Source: Oceanithermus desulfurans
GTDB taxonomy: Bacteria; Deinococcota; Deinococci; Deinococcales; Marinithermaceae
Reading direction: 5' to 3'
DNA: 64,000 nt
Assembly (NCBI RefSeq): GCF_014201675.1
Contig: NZ_JACHEZ010000005.1
Location: 124,001 to 188,000, forward strand
Positions within the stretch are counted from its first letter, which is position 1. Each line of letters starts with the position of its first letter. This document shows, piece after piece, positions 37,037-46,622 of this stretch. The notes beneath the pieces were generated by a model. The model did not search any database. It saw only the letters and a list, made by a program, of their open reading frames with translations, and was not told where the DNA came from. Both the position numbers and the translations under genes were made by a program.

Positions 37037-37795
37037 ATGCACGTCTTCGTTCTGAGGGGTGACTTCGAAGGGCTCGACGCCTACCTGCCGCTGCTTTTCG
37101 AGCTGGGTGCGCGCGGCCTCGAGGAAAGGCCCGGCGAGGTCTGGGCCTACTTCCCCGAGCGGGTGGAGCTGCCGTTGCCCGGCCGCTGGCAAGAGCTCCC
37201 CGACGAGGACTGGCTCGAAGCCTGGAAGCGCGACCTGAAGCCGGTGGCGGCGGGGCCGTTCGTGGTGCTGGCCCCCTGGCACGACTGGCAGGGCCCCGAG
37301 CGCCGCCTCGTGCTCGAGCCCGGCATGGCCTTTGGCACCGGACACCACGCCACCACCCGGATGGCGCTCGAGGCTCTGGCGGCCCAGCCGCTCGCGGGCC
37401 GCAGGGTGCTCGACGTGGGCACGGGCTCGGGCATCCTCGCCATCGCCGCCGCCCTGCTGGGCGCGGAGGTCCTGGGGGTGGACACCGACGCTTCCGTGAT
37501 CCCGGTCGCCCGCGAGAACGCGCGCAAGAACGGCGTAGCCCCCGACTTCCGCGTCGGCAGCACGGAGGCAGCCCAACCGCCCTACGACGTGCTGGTGGCC
37601 AACCTCTACGCCGAGCTGCACGCCGAGCTGGCCCCCGCCTACGCCCGGCTGCTGGCGCCCGGGGGGCGGGCCCACCTGACGGGCGTCCTCGCGGAGCGGG
37701 CGCCGCTGGTGCGCCGGGCCCTGGAAGGGGCGGGCCTGCGCCCCGCAGGCGAGCGCCGCGAAGGGGAGTGGACGCTCCTCAGCTTCGAACGATGA
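37037..37795 (+). CDS. prmA: Ribosomal protein L11 methyltransferase
   Basis: A 252-residue PrmA. The short N-terminal substrate domain (residues 1-60) is followed by the linker (EDWLEAWKRDLKPVAAGPFV) and a Rossmann methyltransferase domain with FGTGHHATTRMALEAL, VLDVGTGSGILAIAAALLG and the active-site VANLYAELHAELAP. It trimethylates L11 using S-adenosylmethionine. TACAAT ends six bases before the ATG. A much longer frame upstream is an artefact of GC-rich DNA. Stop overlaps the rsmE start. Confidence 0.95.
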   Translation: MHVFVLRGDFEGLDAYLPLLFELGARGLEERPGEVWAYFPERVELPLPGRWQELPDEDWLEAWKRDLKPVAAGPFVVLAPWHDWQGPERRLVLEPGMAFGTGHHATTRMALEALAAQPLAGRRVLDVGTGSGILAIAAALLGAEVLGVDTDASVIPVARENARKNGVAPDFRVGSTEAAQPPYDVLVANLYAELHAELAPAYARLLAPGGRAHLTGVLAERAPLVRRALEGAGLRPAGERREGEWTLLSFER

Positions 37796-38493
37796 GAAAG
37801 CCGCGCGTCTTCGTACCCCGGATCGACCCGGAGATCGTGCTGACCGGGCGGGAGGCCCACCACCTGCTGCACGTGCTGCGCGTTCGCCCGGGCCGCGAGG
37901 TCGTCGTCTTCGACGGCGCCGGGCTCGAGGCCGAGGCCCGGGTGCTGCGCGCCGGCGAGGGCGTGGTGCGGCTCGAAGCGGGTGAGCCCCGGGCGGTGCG
38001 GCGTGAGCCGCCGCTCACGCCGGTGCTCTACCTGGCGCTGCTCAAAGGGAACAAGCTCGCCGACGTGGTGCGCGCGGGCAGCGAGCTGGGGGTGGGCCGC
38101 TTCGTTTTGCTCGTAACCGAACGCGGCGTGCCGCGGGAGATGGGCCGGGCCAAGCTGGAGCGGCTGCGCCGGATTGCGGTCGAGGCCGCCAAGCAGTCGG
38201 GCCGCTCGCGGCTGCCCGAGGTGGCCCCGCCGGTGCCGCTGGCGGCGCTGAAGCCCGTGAGCTTCGGCCTCGTCGCCCATCCCGGCGCGGCGCACGCGCT
38301 CGCCGAGGTGGAATGGCCCGGGAGCGGGGAGGCGGCGCTCGCCAGCGGACCCGAGGGCGGCTTCACCGAGGCCGAGGTGGCGCAGCTGATCGGCCTGGGC
38401 TTCCGGCCCGTCGGCCTGGGTCCGCGCATCCTGCGGGCCGAGACCGCGCCGCTGGTGCTCGCTGCAGCGACTGCGGCGGCGCGAGGGATGTAA
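37792..38493 (+). CDS. rsmE: 16S rRNA m3U1498 methyltransferase RsmE
   Basis: A 233-residue SPOUT enzyme that methylates U1498 of 16S rRNA. Motifs: LTGREAHHLLHVLRVRPG (N-terminal PUA-like part), LLKGNKLADVVRAGSELGV, EAAKQSGRSRLPEV and the knot ASGPEGGFTEAEVAQL then LGPRILRAETAPLVL. Its ATG overlaps the prmA TGA by four bases; the two form a translation-coupled pair. Confidence 0.95.
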   Translation: MRKPRVFVPRIDPEIVLTGREAHHLLHVLRVRPGREVVVFDGAGLEAEARVLRAGEGVVRLEAGEPRAVRREPPLTPVLYLALLKGNKLADVVRAGSELGVGRFVLLVTERGVPREMGRAKLERLRRIAVEAAKQSGRSRLPEVAPPVPLAALKPVSFGLVAHPGAAHALAEVEWPGSGEAALASGPEGGFTEAEVAQLIGLGFRPVGLGPRILRAETAPLVLAAATAAARGM

Positions 38494-38636
38494 AGAACCA
38501 GCACACCAAAGCCGCAACAGGCAGCCTGTTGTGGGGCGCAGCCAGATAAATCGACCACGGTTCTATGTAGCCTTTAGTATTCTTCTTATATGACAGCTGC
38601 GAGGCTCGCAGGGTTGCAATTTGGTAGGGAGCCGCG
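38494..38636. other. Gap before the STAND NTPase gene
   Basis: 143 bases marking a drop in G+C. It has an inverted repeat CAACAGGC-A-GCCTGTTG at 38515-38531, with no U-tract, which may end the prmA-rsmE message, and AT-rich TTCTTCTTATATGACA near 38578-38596 that may hold the promoter of the next gene. Confidence 0.45.
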
Positions 38637-40859
38637 TTGAACCCTAGAGAGCTGGCTAAGGCGTTCCCGCGCGTTTTGGTTGGTGCGCTGCTCAATAAGG
38701 CCGAGCAGTGGTTGGGTGAAGACGCCTTAGCGGCGCTCGACGTGGCAATCAGTTCACCTGATGGGTCATTTTTGGAAGGCTTAAGTGGTTGGCTACGGGC
38801 CGATGATGCCGAGCGGAAACTGCGTGCAGTGGCCCGGCAGGCCGAAGTATATGTCCGAGGGCAATGCAAAGATGACGAACTGCAGCAGGTATTCTCGCTG
38901 GGTTTCGCCGGTCTGCCTCAGGTACAAGATGCGCTGACCGAGCTGCCCCAACGAATGGGCACCGAGGCCATTCGGCATGAACTGGCCGCCGCCGTTGCGC
39001 GCGACTTTCCCAGATTGGAAAAGGCGCAAGTAATAAAGGCCAGCGAGTGCTACGCTCAGGCCCTTGAATATGCCCTGCTAACCCACAAAGACCTTGCTTT
39101 GCTGGTGATCGGCCGCGCGGTTTTTCAGATTAGGGCCCAGCAGAGCGAGGAGTTCGCCCGCGTTAATGAGAAGCTCGATGAAGTGCTCAAACTGCTGGGG
39201 CAGGGTCAAGTTCCAAGCGAAGCCGCGCTGGCGGTATTTCGGCAGGCTTTGGTTAACAACCGATTGCTGATAGATGGTGACGTCGAAAATAGCATGGTCA
39301 TCGTGGGCAATAACAACGTCGTTCAGCTCTCCGGGCAATTGCTGAGCGAGCTGCGCAAAAGGGTTACTCTGCCCGGCGATTTGCCTTTAGGTTCGTACCT
39401 ACCGCTGGCACGGAATACGATCTTTACCGGGCGCGAAAAAGAGTTGGCAGAGCTGGCCAGGGCGCTTTTGGAGGAAGGCGAAAATGCTGTGGTGCAACAA
39501 GCGGTAGCCGGAATGGGCGGAGTGGGGAAAACGCAACTGGCGGTGGAATTTGCTTATCGCTACGGTTACCGGCTGGCCGGCGTTCACTGGCTCGACCTGA
39601 GCGACCCCGAACAGCTGGACGAACAGATTGCCCGCAATGGCTTAGAGATGCGCCTCGACCCCTGGCCCGATAAGCAGCCCGAGCAGGTGTCGGCTACCCT
39701 GCACGCCTGGCGCGCTGATGGACCCCGCTTGTTGATTCTCGACAACTACGAAGACCCAGATAATGCAAATATGGTTTTAGGGCGACTGCATGGCGCCGAG
39801 CTGCGGCTGCTTATTACTACGCGTAGCAGGAACTGGCACGCCGGCCTGGGCCTCAAAACCCTGGCACTGGATGAGTTTTCGCCCGCTGAAAGCCTAGCCT
39901 TCTTGCGTCGTTGGTTGCCCGAGGCAAGAGCAAGGGATGACGAACTGGCCGAGCTGGCGGAGAGGCTGGGCCACTTGCCGCTGGCGCTGGAGCTGGCGGG
40001 CCGCTATTTGCATCGTCTCAAAACCAAAGCGGTGAGCGAGTATCTGAGCGAGTTGGAATGCGCCTTGGAACACCGCTCCATGAAGGGGTGGAAGCCGGGG
40101 CTGGGGAATCCCACCGGGCACGATCTGAGCTTGGCGCAAACATTCTCTCTTTCGTGGCAGCGGCTAGAAAGCGAGGTGGCGCGGCGGGTTTTGCTGGCAG
40201 CAGGCTACTGCGCGCCCGGCGAGCCTTTACCGCTGGAGGCACTGGAGGGTGTGGGCGGCAGCGCCGACGCGCTGCAGGAGGCGCTGGCTGATTTGCTGGG
40301 GTTGGGTTTGCTCAAAGAAGGCGAACCCCCGACGATACATCCGCTGGTGGCCGAGTTTGCGCGGGGACTGGACGAAGAAGGGGAGGTTTTGGCAGATTTC
40401 GCTGCGAAGATTGCCGACTTGGCCAATCGTCTGAACAGTGAGGCCGACCGCGCCGGCAACTATGCCCTTTTTGCCCCGCTCATTTCCCACGTGCGCGCGG
40501 TGGCCAGAGCGGTGGAAAAGAGGAAAATCGAAGACGAGCGGGTTATTGCTGCCGCAGCACAGTTGTGGAACAGCTTGGGTTACCACCTCAACGCCGTAGC
40601 AGAGTACAAAGGCGCCAAGGCCGCCTACGAGCGGGCGCTGGAAATACTCGAGGACCATCTGGGTGAGGACCATCCTAACGTGGCCACCTTAGTCAACAAC
40701 CTGGGCTCCGTCCTCAAAGCCCTCGGCGACCTCCAAGGCGCCAAAGCCGCCTTCGAGCGGGCGCTGGAGATATTCGTAACATTCCTGCCACCCGACCATC
40801 CGCATATAAAAATCGTCCGCAACAACTTACGTTCCCTTGGCAATAGCGGGGCAAAGTAG
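38637..40859 (+). CDS. STAND NTPase: helical N-terminus, NB-ARC, TPR tail
   Basis: A 740-residue protein. Residues 1-185 are helical and not recognised. A GNNNVV turn at 224-229 precedes the NTPase, as in several bacterial STAND proteins. NB-ARC: Walker A GMGGVGKTQ (292-300), Walker B RLLILDNYED (364-373), sensor LLITTRSRNW (391-400), GLPL-like GHLPLALELAG (445-455), and IHPLVAEFA at 567-575 in the MHD position. Two to three kinesin-light-chain-like TPRs cover 640-735. Such proteins are signal switches that oligomerise on sensing; many bacterial ones are antiphage (Avs-like). A nuclease effector is not visible. Lower G+C than neighbours points to transfer. Start TTG with TAGGGAG upstream. Confidence 0.8.
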   Translation: MNPRELAKAFPRVLVGALLNKAEQWLGEDALAALDVAISSPDGSFLEGLSGWLRADDAERKLRAVARQAEVYVRGQCKDDELQQVFSLGFAGLPQVQDALTELPQRMGTEAIRHELAAAVARDFPRLEKAQVIKASECYAQALEYALLTHKDLALLVIGRAVFQIRAQQSEEFARVNEKLDEVLKLLGQGQVPSEAALAVFRQALVNNRLLIDGDVENSMVIVGNNNVVQLSGQLLSELRKRVTLPGDLPLGSYLPLARNTIFTGREKELAELARALLEEGENAVVQQAVAGMGGVGKTQLAVEFAYRYGYRLAGVHWLDLSDPEQLDEQIARNGLEMRLDPWPDKQPEQVSATLHAWRADGPRLLILDNYEDPDNANMVLGRLHGAELRLLITTRSRNWHAGLGLKTLALDEFSPAESLAFLRRWLPEARARDDELAELAERLGHLPLALELAGRYLHRLKTKAVSEYLSELECALEHRSMKGWKPGLGNPTGHDLSLAQTFSLSWQRLESEVARRVLLAAGYCAPGEPLPLEALEGVGGSADALQEALADLLGLGLLKEGEPPTIHPLVAEFARGLDEEGEVLADFAAKIADLANRLNSEADRAGNYALFAPLISHVRAVARAVEKRKIEDERVIAAAAQLWNSLGYHLNAVAEYKGAKAAYERALEILEDHLGEDHPNVATLVNNLGSVLKALGDLQGAKAAFERALEIFVTFLPPDHPHIKIVRNNLRSLGNSGAK
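40609..40773 (+). repeat. Near-identical 40-base repeats coding for TPR helices
   Basis: Segments starting at 40609 and 40735 (126 bases, exactly 42 codons apart) match in about 35 of 39 bases and encode GAKAAYERALEI and GAKAAFERALEI. Such a DNA-level repeat can gain or lose TPR units by recombination. Confidence 0.75.
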
Positions 40860-40916
40860 CTACTGCCGCGGGGCGGTGCTCATTCAGGTCATCGCCACGG
40901 GGGTTAGCTTGACATG

Positions 40917-41324
40917 ATGAGGCGCGCGTTCTTGCTGCTCTTGTTATTGCTTGGCGGCTGCCGTTACACCTTCTGGCCGCTGATCCCGCCCGAGGCGCCC
41001 TTTCCCGAGCGGGTGCAGGTGATGGGCCGGCTCGAGCCCGAAGGCGCGACGGCGCGGGCGGTCCTGCAGCTCAGGCGCTGGCCGGAGCCGAACTACCTGG
41101 AACTGCGCTGGTACCAAGGCGACACCCTCGTAGACGAACGCTCGATCTGGGTCGAGGTGCCGCAGCAGCTGGAGCTGACCTTTCCCTACGCGGAGGGGGA
41201 GCTTCACCGCTTGCTGATCGTCGTGGAAGGTCGGCCCCTGCTGCAGCTCGATCTGGGCGAGCCTAACCTACCCCCGCCGCCCGCAGCGCCCAGCCCAGCA
41301 CCAGGGGCAGGGTCAGAAAGCTGA
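40917..41324 (+). CDS. Lipoprotein of unknown function
   Basis: A 135-residue secreted lipoprotein. The signal MRRAFLLLLLLLGGC has the lipobox LGGC, so the mature protein would start at the lipid-modified Cys15. The mature part is beta-rich (VQVMGRLEPEGATARAVLQL, YLELRWYQGDTLVDE) with a Pro/Ala-rich C-terminus. I start at the second ATG because TAGCTT ends six bases before it; the ATG at 40914 is also possible. Overlaps the convergent AEC gene by 62 bases. Confidence 0.75.
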   Translation: MRRAFLLLLLLLGGCRYTFWPLIPPEAPFPERVQVMGRLEPEGATARAVLQLRRWPEPNYLELRWYQGDTLVDERSIWVEVPQQLELTFPYAEGELHRLLIVVEGRPLLQLDLGEPNLPPPPAAPSPAPGAGSES

Positions 41325-42177
41325 TCAGCGTCGAGAGCACCACCACGCGCGCGGTCCGCGCGGCGTCGCCGCCAAACTCGGCGGCCATCAGGTAGGTGTT
41401 CACCGCCGCGGGCATGCCGCTGATGAGCACCAGCACCACCAGGTCCGCGCCCCCCAGCCCCAGCGCGCGGCCGATCCAGAACGCCACCACCGGACCGCCG
41501 AGCACCCGCAGCAGGCTGGCCAGCAGGTTGTAGGCGCCCACCCGGATGCGCGACTCGGCGATCTGCATGCCCAGCGCCAGCAGCAGCATGGGGATGGCGC
41601 CCTGGGCCAGCATGTGCACGCCTCCGCCCAGGTTGGCGGGGAGCCGGAGGTCCGCGGCGTTCGCGGCAAGGCCGAGCACCACCGCCCAGATGAGCGGCAG
41701 GCGCAGGGTCATGGCCAGCTGCTCGCGCAGGCTACCGCCATGGAAGAGGGCGGGACCGAAGCCGAAGAGCAGCACCGTGGCCACCACGAAGACGATCGTC
41801 GCGCGCTCGAGGCCTGCTTCACCCAGCGCGAAGAGGGCCACCGACAGGCCCATGTTGCCGGTGTTGGGGAAGGCCGTGGTCGCGGTCAGGCTCGCCCGCA
41901 CCGCCGCGGGCAGGCCCAGCAACCGCCCCACCGCCCAGCCCGCGAGGGCGAAGGCCGCCGAGGCGAGGGCGAAGGCCGCGGCCAGCCGCAGCGCCCCCAG
42001 CGGTTCGGCGTCGGCGCGCCAGAGCTGGTCGAAGACCAGGAAGGGGACGAGGACGAAGAGGGTGAGCCGCGTCAGCGGCCCGCGGTCGAGCCGCAGGAGG
42101 CGCGCGGCGAGGTAGCCGGTGGCCACCATCAGCGCCACCGGCGCCACCGCCCCCAGCAGCACCCCCACCCCGCCCAC
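41263..42177 (-). CDS. AEC-family transporter
   Basis: About 304 residues with ten hydrophobic segments, including the family's AFPNTGNMGLSVALFAL and ISGMPAAVNTYLMAAEFGGD. The auxin efflux carrier family exports organic acids or similar small anions in bacteria; the substrate is not readable. GTG 42177 lies just past the rnj stop, so the two genes are probably cotranscribed. A longer frame that runs into rnj is an artefact. Confidence 0.85.
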   Translation of the reverse strand: MGGVGVLLGAVAPVALMVATGYLAARLLRLDRGPLTRLTLFVLVPFLVFDQLWRADAEPLGALRLAAAFALASAAFALAGWAVGRLLGLPAAVRASLTATTAFPNTGNMGLSVALFALGEAGLERATIVFVVATVLLFGFGPALFHGGSLREQLAMTLRLPLIWAVVLGLAANAADLRLPANLGGGVHMLAQGAIPMLLLALGMQIAESRIRVGAYNLLASLLRVLGGPVVAFWIGRALGLGGADLVVLVLISGMPAAVNTYLMAAEFGGDAARTARVVVLSTLISFLTLPLVLGWALRAAGVG

Positions 42178-42179
42178 GG

Positions 42180-43895
42180 TCAGGCCTCGAAGAGGATGGG
42201 GATCAGGATCGGGTCGCGGCCCGTCGCCTTGCGGATGAACTTCTTCGCGGGGTAGTAGACGTCGTCGCGGATCTGCTCGAGCGGCTTCTTCTCGCGCACG
42301 CCCTTCTGGATCGCCTCGAGGGCGACCCGGCGGATCTCGGCGTGCAGCCGCTGCCCCGCCTTGACGAAGCCGCGGCTCACCACCTCGACGACGGGCTGTT
42401 CGGAGACCAGCGCGGTCAGGATCACGATTCCGTCGGCGGCCATGTCCTGGCGCTCGGCGAGGATGTCGTCGGTGATGTCGCCCACCCCGAGGCCGTCCAC
42501 GTAGAGCGCCCCCGCCTTGACGCGGCCCGTCTTCTTCAGGTCGTCGGCGGTCAGCTCCAGCACGTCGCCGTTTTCGGGCACGATCGTCTTCACCGGGGGC
42601 TTCGGCATCTTCTCGACCAGCCACTTGAAGTTGGTTTGGTGGCGCACCTCGCCGTGCCAGGGCACGAAGAACTTGGGCTGGACCAGGTTGTAGAGGAAGC
42701 GCAGCTCCTCGCGGCTGGCGTGGCCGGAGGCGTGCACCTTGTAAGCGGGCGGGTAGAGGACGCGCGCGCCCAGCTCGTAGAGCTTGTTGATCACCCGGTT
42801 GACGGCCTCCTCGTTACCGGGAATGGGGCTCGAGCTGAGGATCACGGTGTCCCCCTCGCCCACGCTCAGCTTGGCGTGGCGGCCGAAGGCGAGGCGGCTC
42901 AGCACCGCCATCGGCTGGCCCTGAGAGCCGGTGGCCAGCACCAGCACCTCGCGGTCGGGGATGTCCTTGATCTCGTCGGTGGTGTAGAGGCGGTCCTTCA
43001 CCTCCAGGTAGCCCAGCTCGAGCGCGATCTTGGCGAACTTAAGCATGCTGCGGCCTTCCATCGCTACCTTGCGCCCGTGCCGCTCGGCGGCGCGGATCAC
43101 CGACTGCACCCGGTGGATGTGCGAGGCGAAGGTGGTCACGAAGACGCGGCCCTCCGCCGCCCCGATGGCGGCGTCGAGCGCCACGGCCACCTCGGCCTCG
43201 CTGGGGGTGATGCCCGGGCGCTCGGCGTTGGTGGAGTCGGCGATCAGCAGCAGCACCCCTTCGGCGCCGGCCTGGGCCACCTTGGCCAGGTGGCTCACCT
43301 TGCCGTCCACCGGCGTGGGGTCGAGCTTGAAGTCGCCGGTGTGGACGACGTTGCCCACCGGGGTGCGGATGATCAGCCCCGAGTTGTCGGGGATCGAGTG
43401 GGTCATGCGGAAGAGGTCGACGGTGAAGTGGCGCCCGATCTTCAGCGTCTCGTCGGGGCTCACCACGTTGAGGTCGAACTCGCCCGGCTTGAGGCCGAAC
43501 TCTTCGAGCTTGCCGCGCAACAGGCCCAGGGTCAGCTTGGCCCCGTAGAGGGGGATCTTGGGCAGCTGCGGCAGCAGGAAGGGCATGCCGCCGATGTGGT
43601 CTTCGTGGCCGTGGGTGAGCACCCAGCCCTTGATGAGCTTGGCGTTTTCGACCAGGTAGTCGATGCGGGGGATCAGGATGTCCACCCCGGGCATATGCTC
43701 CTCGGGGAAGGCGAGGCCGCCGTCGACGACGAGGATCTCGTCCTCGTAACGGAAGGCGGTGATGTTCTTGCCGATCTCGCCCATCCCTCCCAGGGGGACG
43801 ATCTCGAGCTTACCGATGGAAAGGGGACCCTTGGGCTTGCGGCTGCGCGAGCGGCGCCGGCCGGGCTTGCGGGTGGGTTTGGCTTGTTCGTTCAT
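42180..43895 (-). CDS. rnj: Ribonuclease J
   Basis: A 571-residue beta-CASP metallo-beta-lactamase ribonuclease with both endonuclease and 5'-3' exonuclease activity in this family. The basic N-terminus (residues 1-24) is followed by LEIVPLGGMGEIGKNI, the metal motif THGHEDHIGGMPFL, VHTGDFKLDPTPVDG, LLIADSTNAERPG and the beta-CASP motif HASGHASREELRFL. It takes part in mRNA decay and rRNA maturation, with PNPase upstream in the same orientation. Confidence 0.96.
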   Translation of the reverse strand: MNEQAKPTRKPGRRRSRSRKPKGPLSIGKLEIVPLGGMGEIGKNITAFRYEDEILVVDGGLAFPEEHMPGVDILIPRIDYLVENAKLIKGWVLTHGHEDHIGGMPFLLPQLPKIPLYGAKLTLGLLRGKLEEFGLKPGEFDLNVVSPDETLKIGRHFTVDLFRMTHSIPDNSGLIIRTPVGNVVHTGDFKLDPTPVDGKVSHLAKVAQAGAEGVLLLIADSTNAERPGITPSEAEVAVALDAAIGAAEGRVFVTTFASHIHRVQSVIRAAERHGRKVAMEGRSMLKFAKIALELGYLEVKDRLYTTDEIKDIPDREVLVLATGSQGQPMAVLSRLAFGRHAKLSVGEGDTVILSSSPIPGNEEAVNRVINKLYELGARVLYPPAYKVHASGHASREELRFLYNLVQPKFFVPWHGEVRHQTNFKWLVEKMPKPPVKTIVPENGDVLELTADDLKKTGRVKAGALYVDGLGVGDITDDILAERQDMAADGIVILTALVSEQPVVEVVSRGFVKAGQRLHAEIRRVALEAIQKGVREKKPLEQIRDDVYYPAKKFIRKATGRDPILIPILFEA

Positions 43896-43915
43896 GCGTT
43901 CTCCTAACGCGGCCG

Positions 43916-43934
43916 GGCCGCCCGGTGGGCGGCC
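43916..43934 (-). terminator. Hairpin between pnp and rnj
   Basis: GGCCGCCC pairs with GGGCGGCC across a GGT loop. No U-tract follows, so this may be a stabilising or partial terminator between the PNPase and RNase J genes. Confidence 0.35.
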
Positions 43935-43952
43935 GACCGATACCTGGCGGTG

Positions 43953-46118
<2,166 letters not shown>

Positions 46119-46151
46119 ACCTGTCACCTGTCTGCTTTCTTCGTTACGCGA

Positions 46152-46179
46152 CAAAGCGGGACCGGAGCCCCGGTCCCGC
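46152..46179 (-). terminator. Terminator/attenuator between rpsO and pnp
   Basis: GCGGGACCGG (46156-46165) pairs exactly with CCGGTCCCGC (46170-46179) with a four-base loop; on the minus strand TTTGT follows. Probably partial termination that lets some transcription reach pnp. Confidence 0.7.
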
Positions 46180-46199
46180 CGTCGCTTTGTACGTCCAGT

Positions 46200-46469
46200 C
46201 TACTTCCTGAGGCCAAGTTTCTCAATCAGGCTCTTGTAGCGCTCGGCGTCTTCGCGCTCGAGGTACTTGAGCAGGCGCTTGCGCTGCCCCACCATCTTGA
46301 GCAGGCCGCGGTGCGAGTGGAAGTCGTGCTTGTGGGCGCGCAGGTGCTCCGAGAGGCGGTTGATGCGCTCGGTGAGGAGCGCCACCTGCACCTCGGTGGA
46401 GCCGGTGTCGCCGGGGAACTGGGCAAACTTCTCGATGATCGCCTGTTTTTCCGCTGTGGTTAGTGCCAT
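46200..46469 (-). CDS. rpsO: 30S ribosomal protein S15
   Basis: An 89-residue S15, the normal length; it binds the central domain of 16S rRNA early in small-subunit assembly. Typical sequence: [35 protein letters not shown] and [20 protein letters not shown]. The start has GGAGGAAACG upstream. A good promoter precedes it. In many bacteria S15 represses its own mRNA, which could apply here but is not shown. Confidence 0.98.
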   Translation of the reverse strand: MALTTAEKQAIIEKFAQFPGDTGSTEVQVALLTERINRLSEHLRAHKHDFHSHRGLLKMVGQRKRLLKYLEREDAERYKSLIEKLGLRK

Positions 46470-46526
46470 CGTTTCCTCCGTCAGGCCGGGGAGCGCCGCA
46501 GCCCTCCCCGCCTCAAAGCAAACCCC

Positions 46527-46555
46527 AGCCTACACCCCGCGCCGGCGGTTGTCAA
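46527..46555 (-). promoter_or_regulatory. Promoter of rpsO-pnp
   Basis: On the minus strand a perfect TTGACA (46550-46555) and TAGGCT (46527-46532) are separated by 17 bases, with a start near 46519. Confidence 0.78.
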
Positions 46556-46575
46556 ACCGCGCGCGCCGCAGCCAA

Positions 46576-46607
46576 CCCAAAACCGCCCCGTACGGGGCGG
46601 TTTTGGG
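46576..46607. terminator. Perfect palindrome ending the ba3 oxidase operon
   Basis: A perfect 32-base inverted repeat: CCCAAAACCGCCCCGT and its exact complement. Because of its symmetry, AAAA and TTTT tracts flank the core stem on both strands. It lies 16 bases past the oxidase subunit I stop and should end that operon. Confidence 0.8.
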
Positions 46608-46622
46608 AGTATGGAAGACCGT

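Noticed and set aside
35033-37795. 920-residue plus-strand frame ending in prmA
   Set aside because: The first 668 codons lie opposite the M20 peptidase and have no homologous look; prmA starts at 37037 after a TACAAT box.
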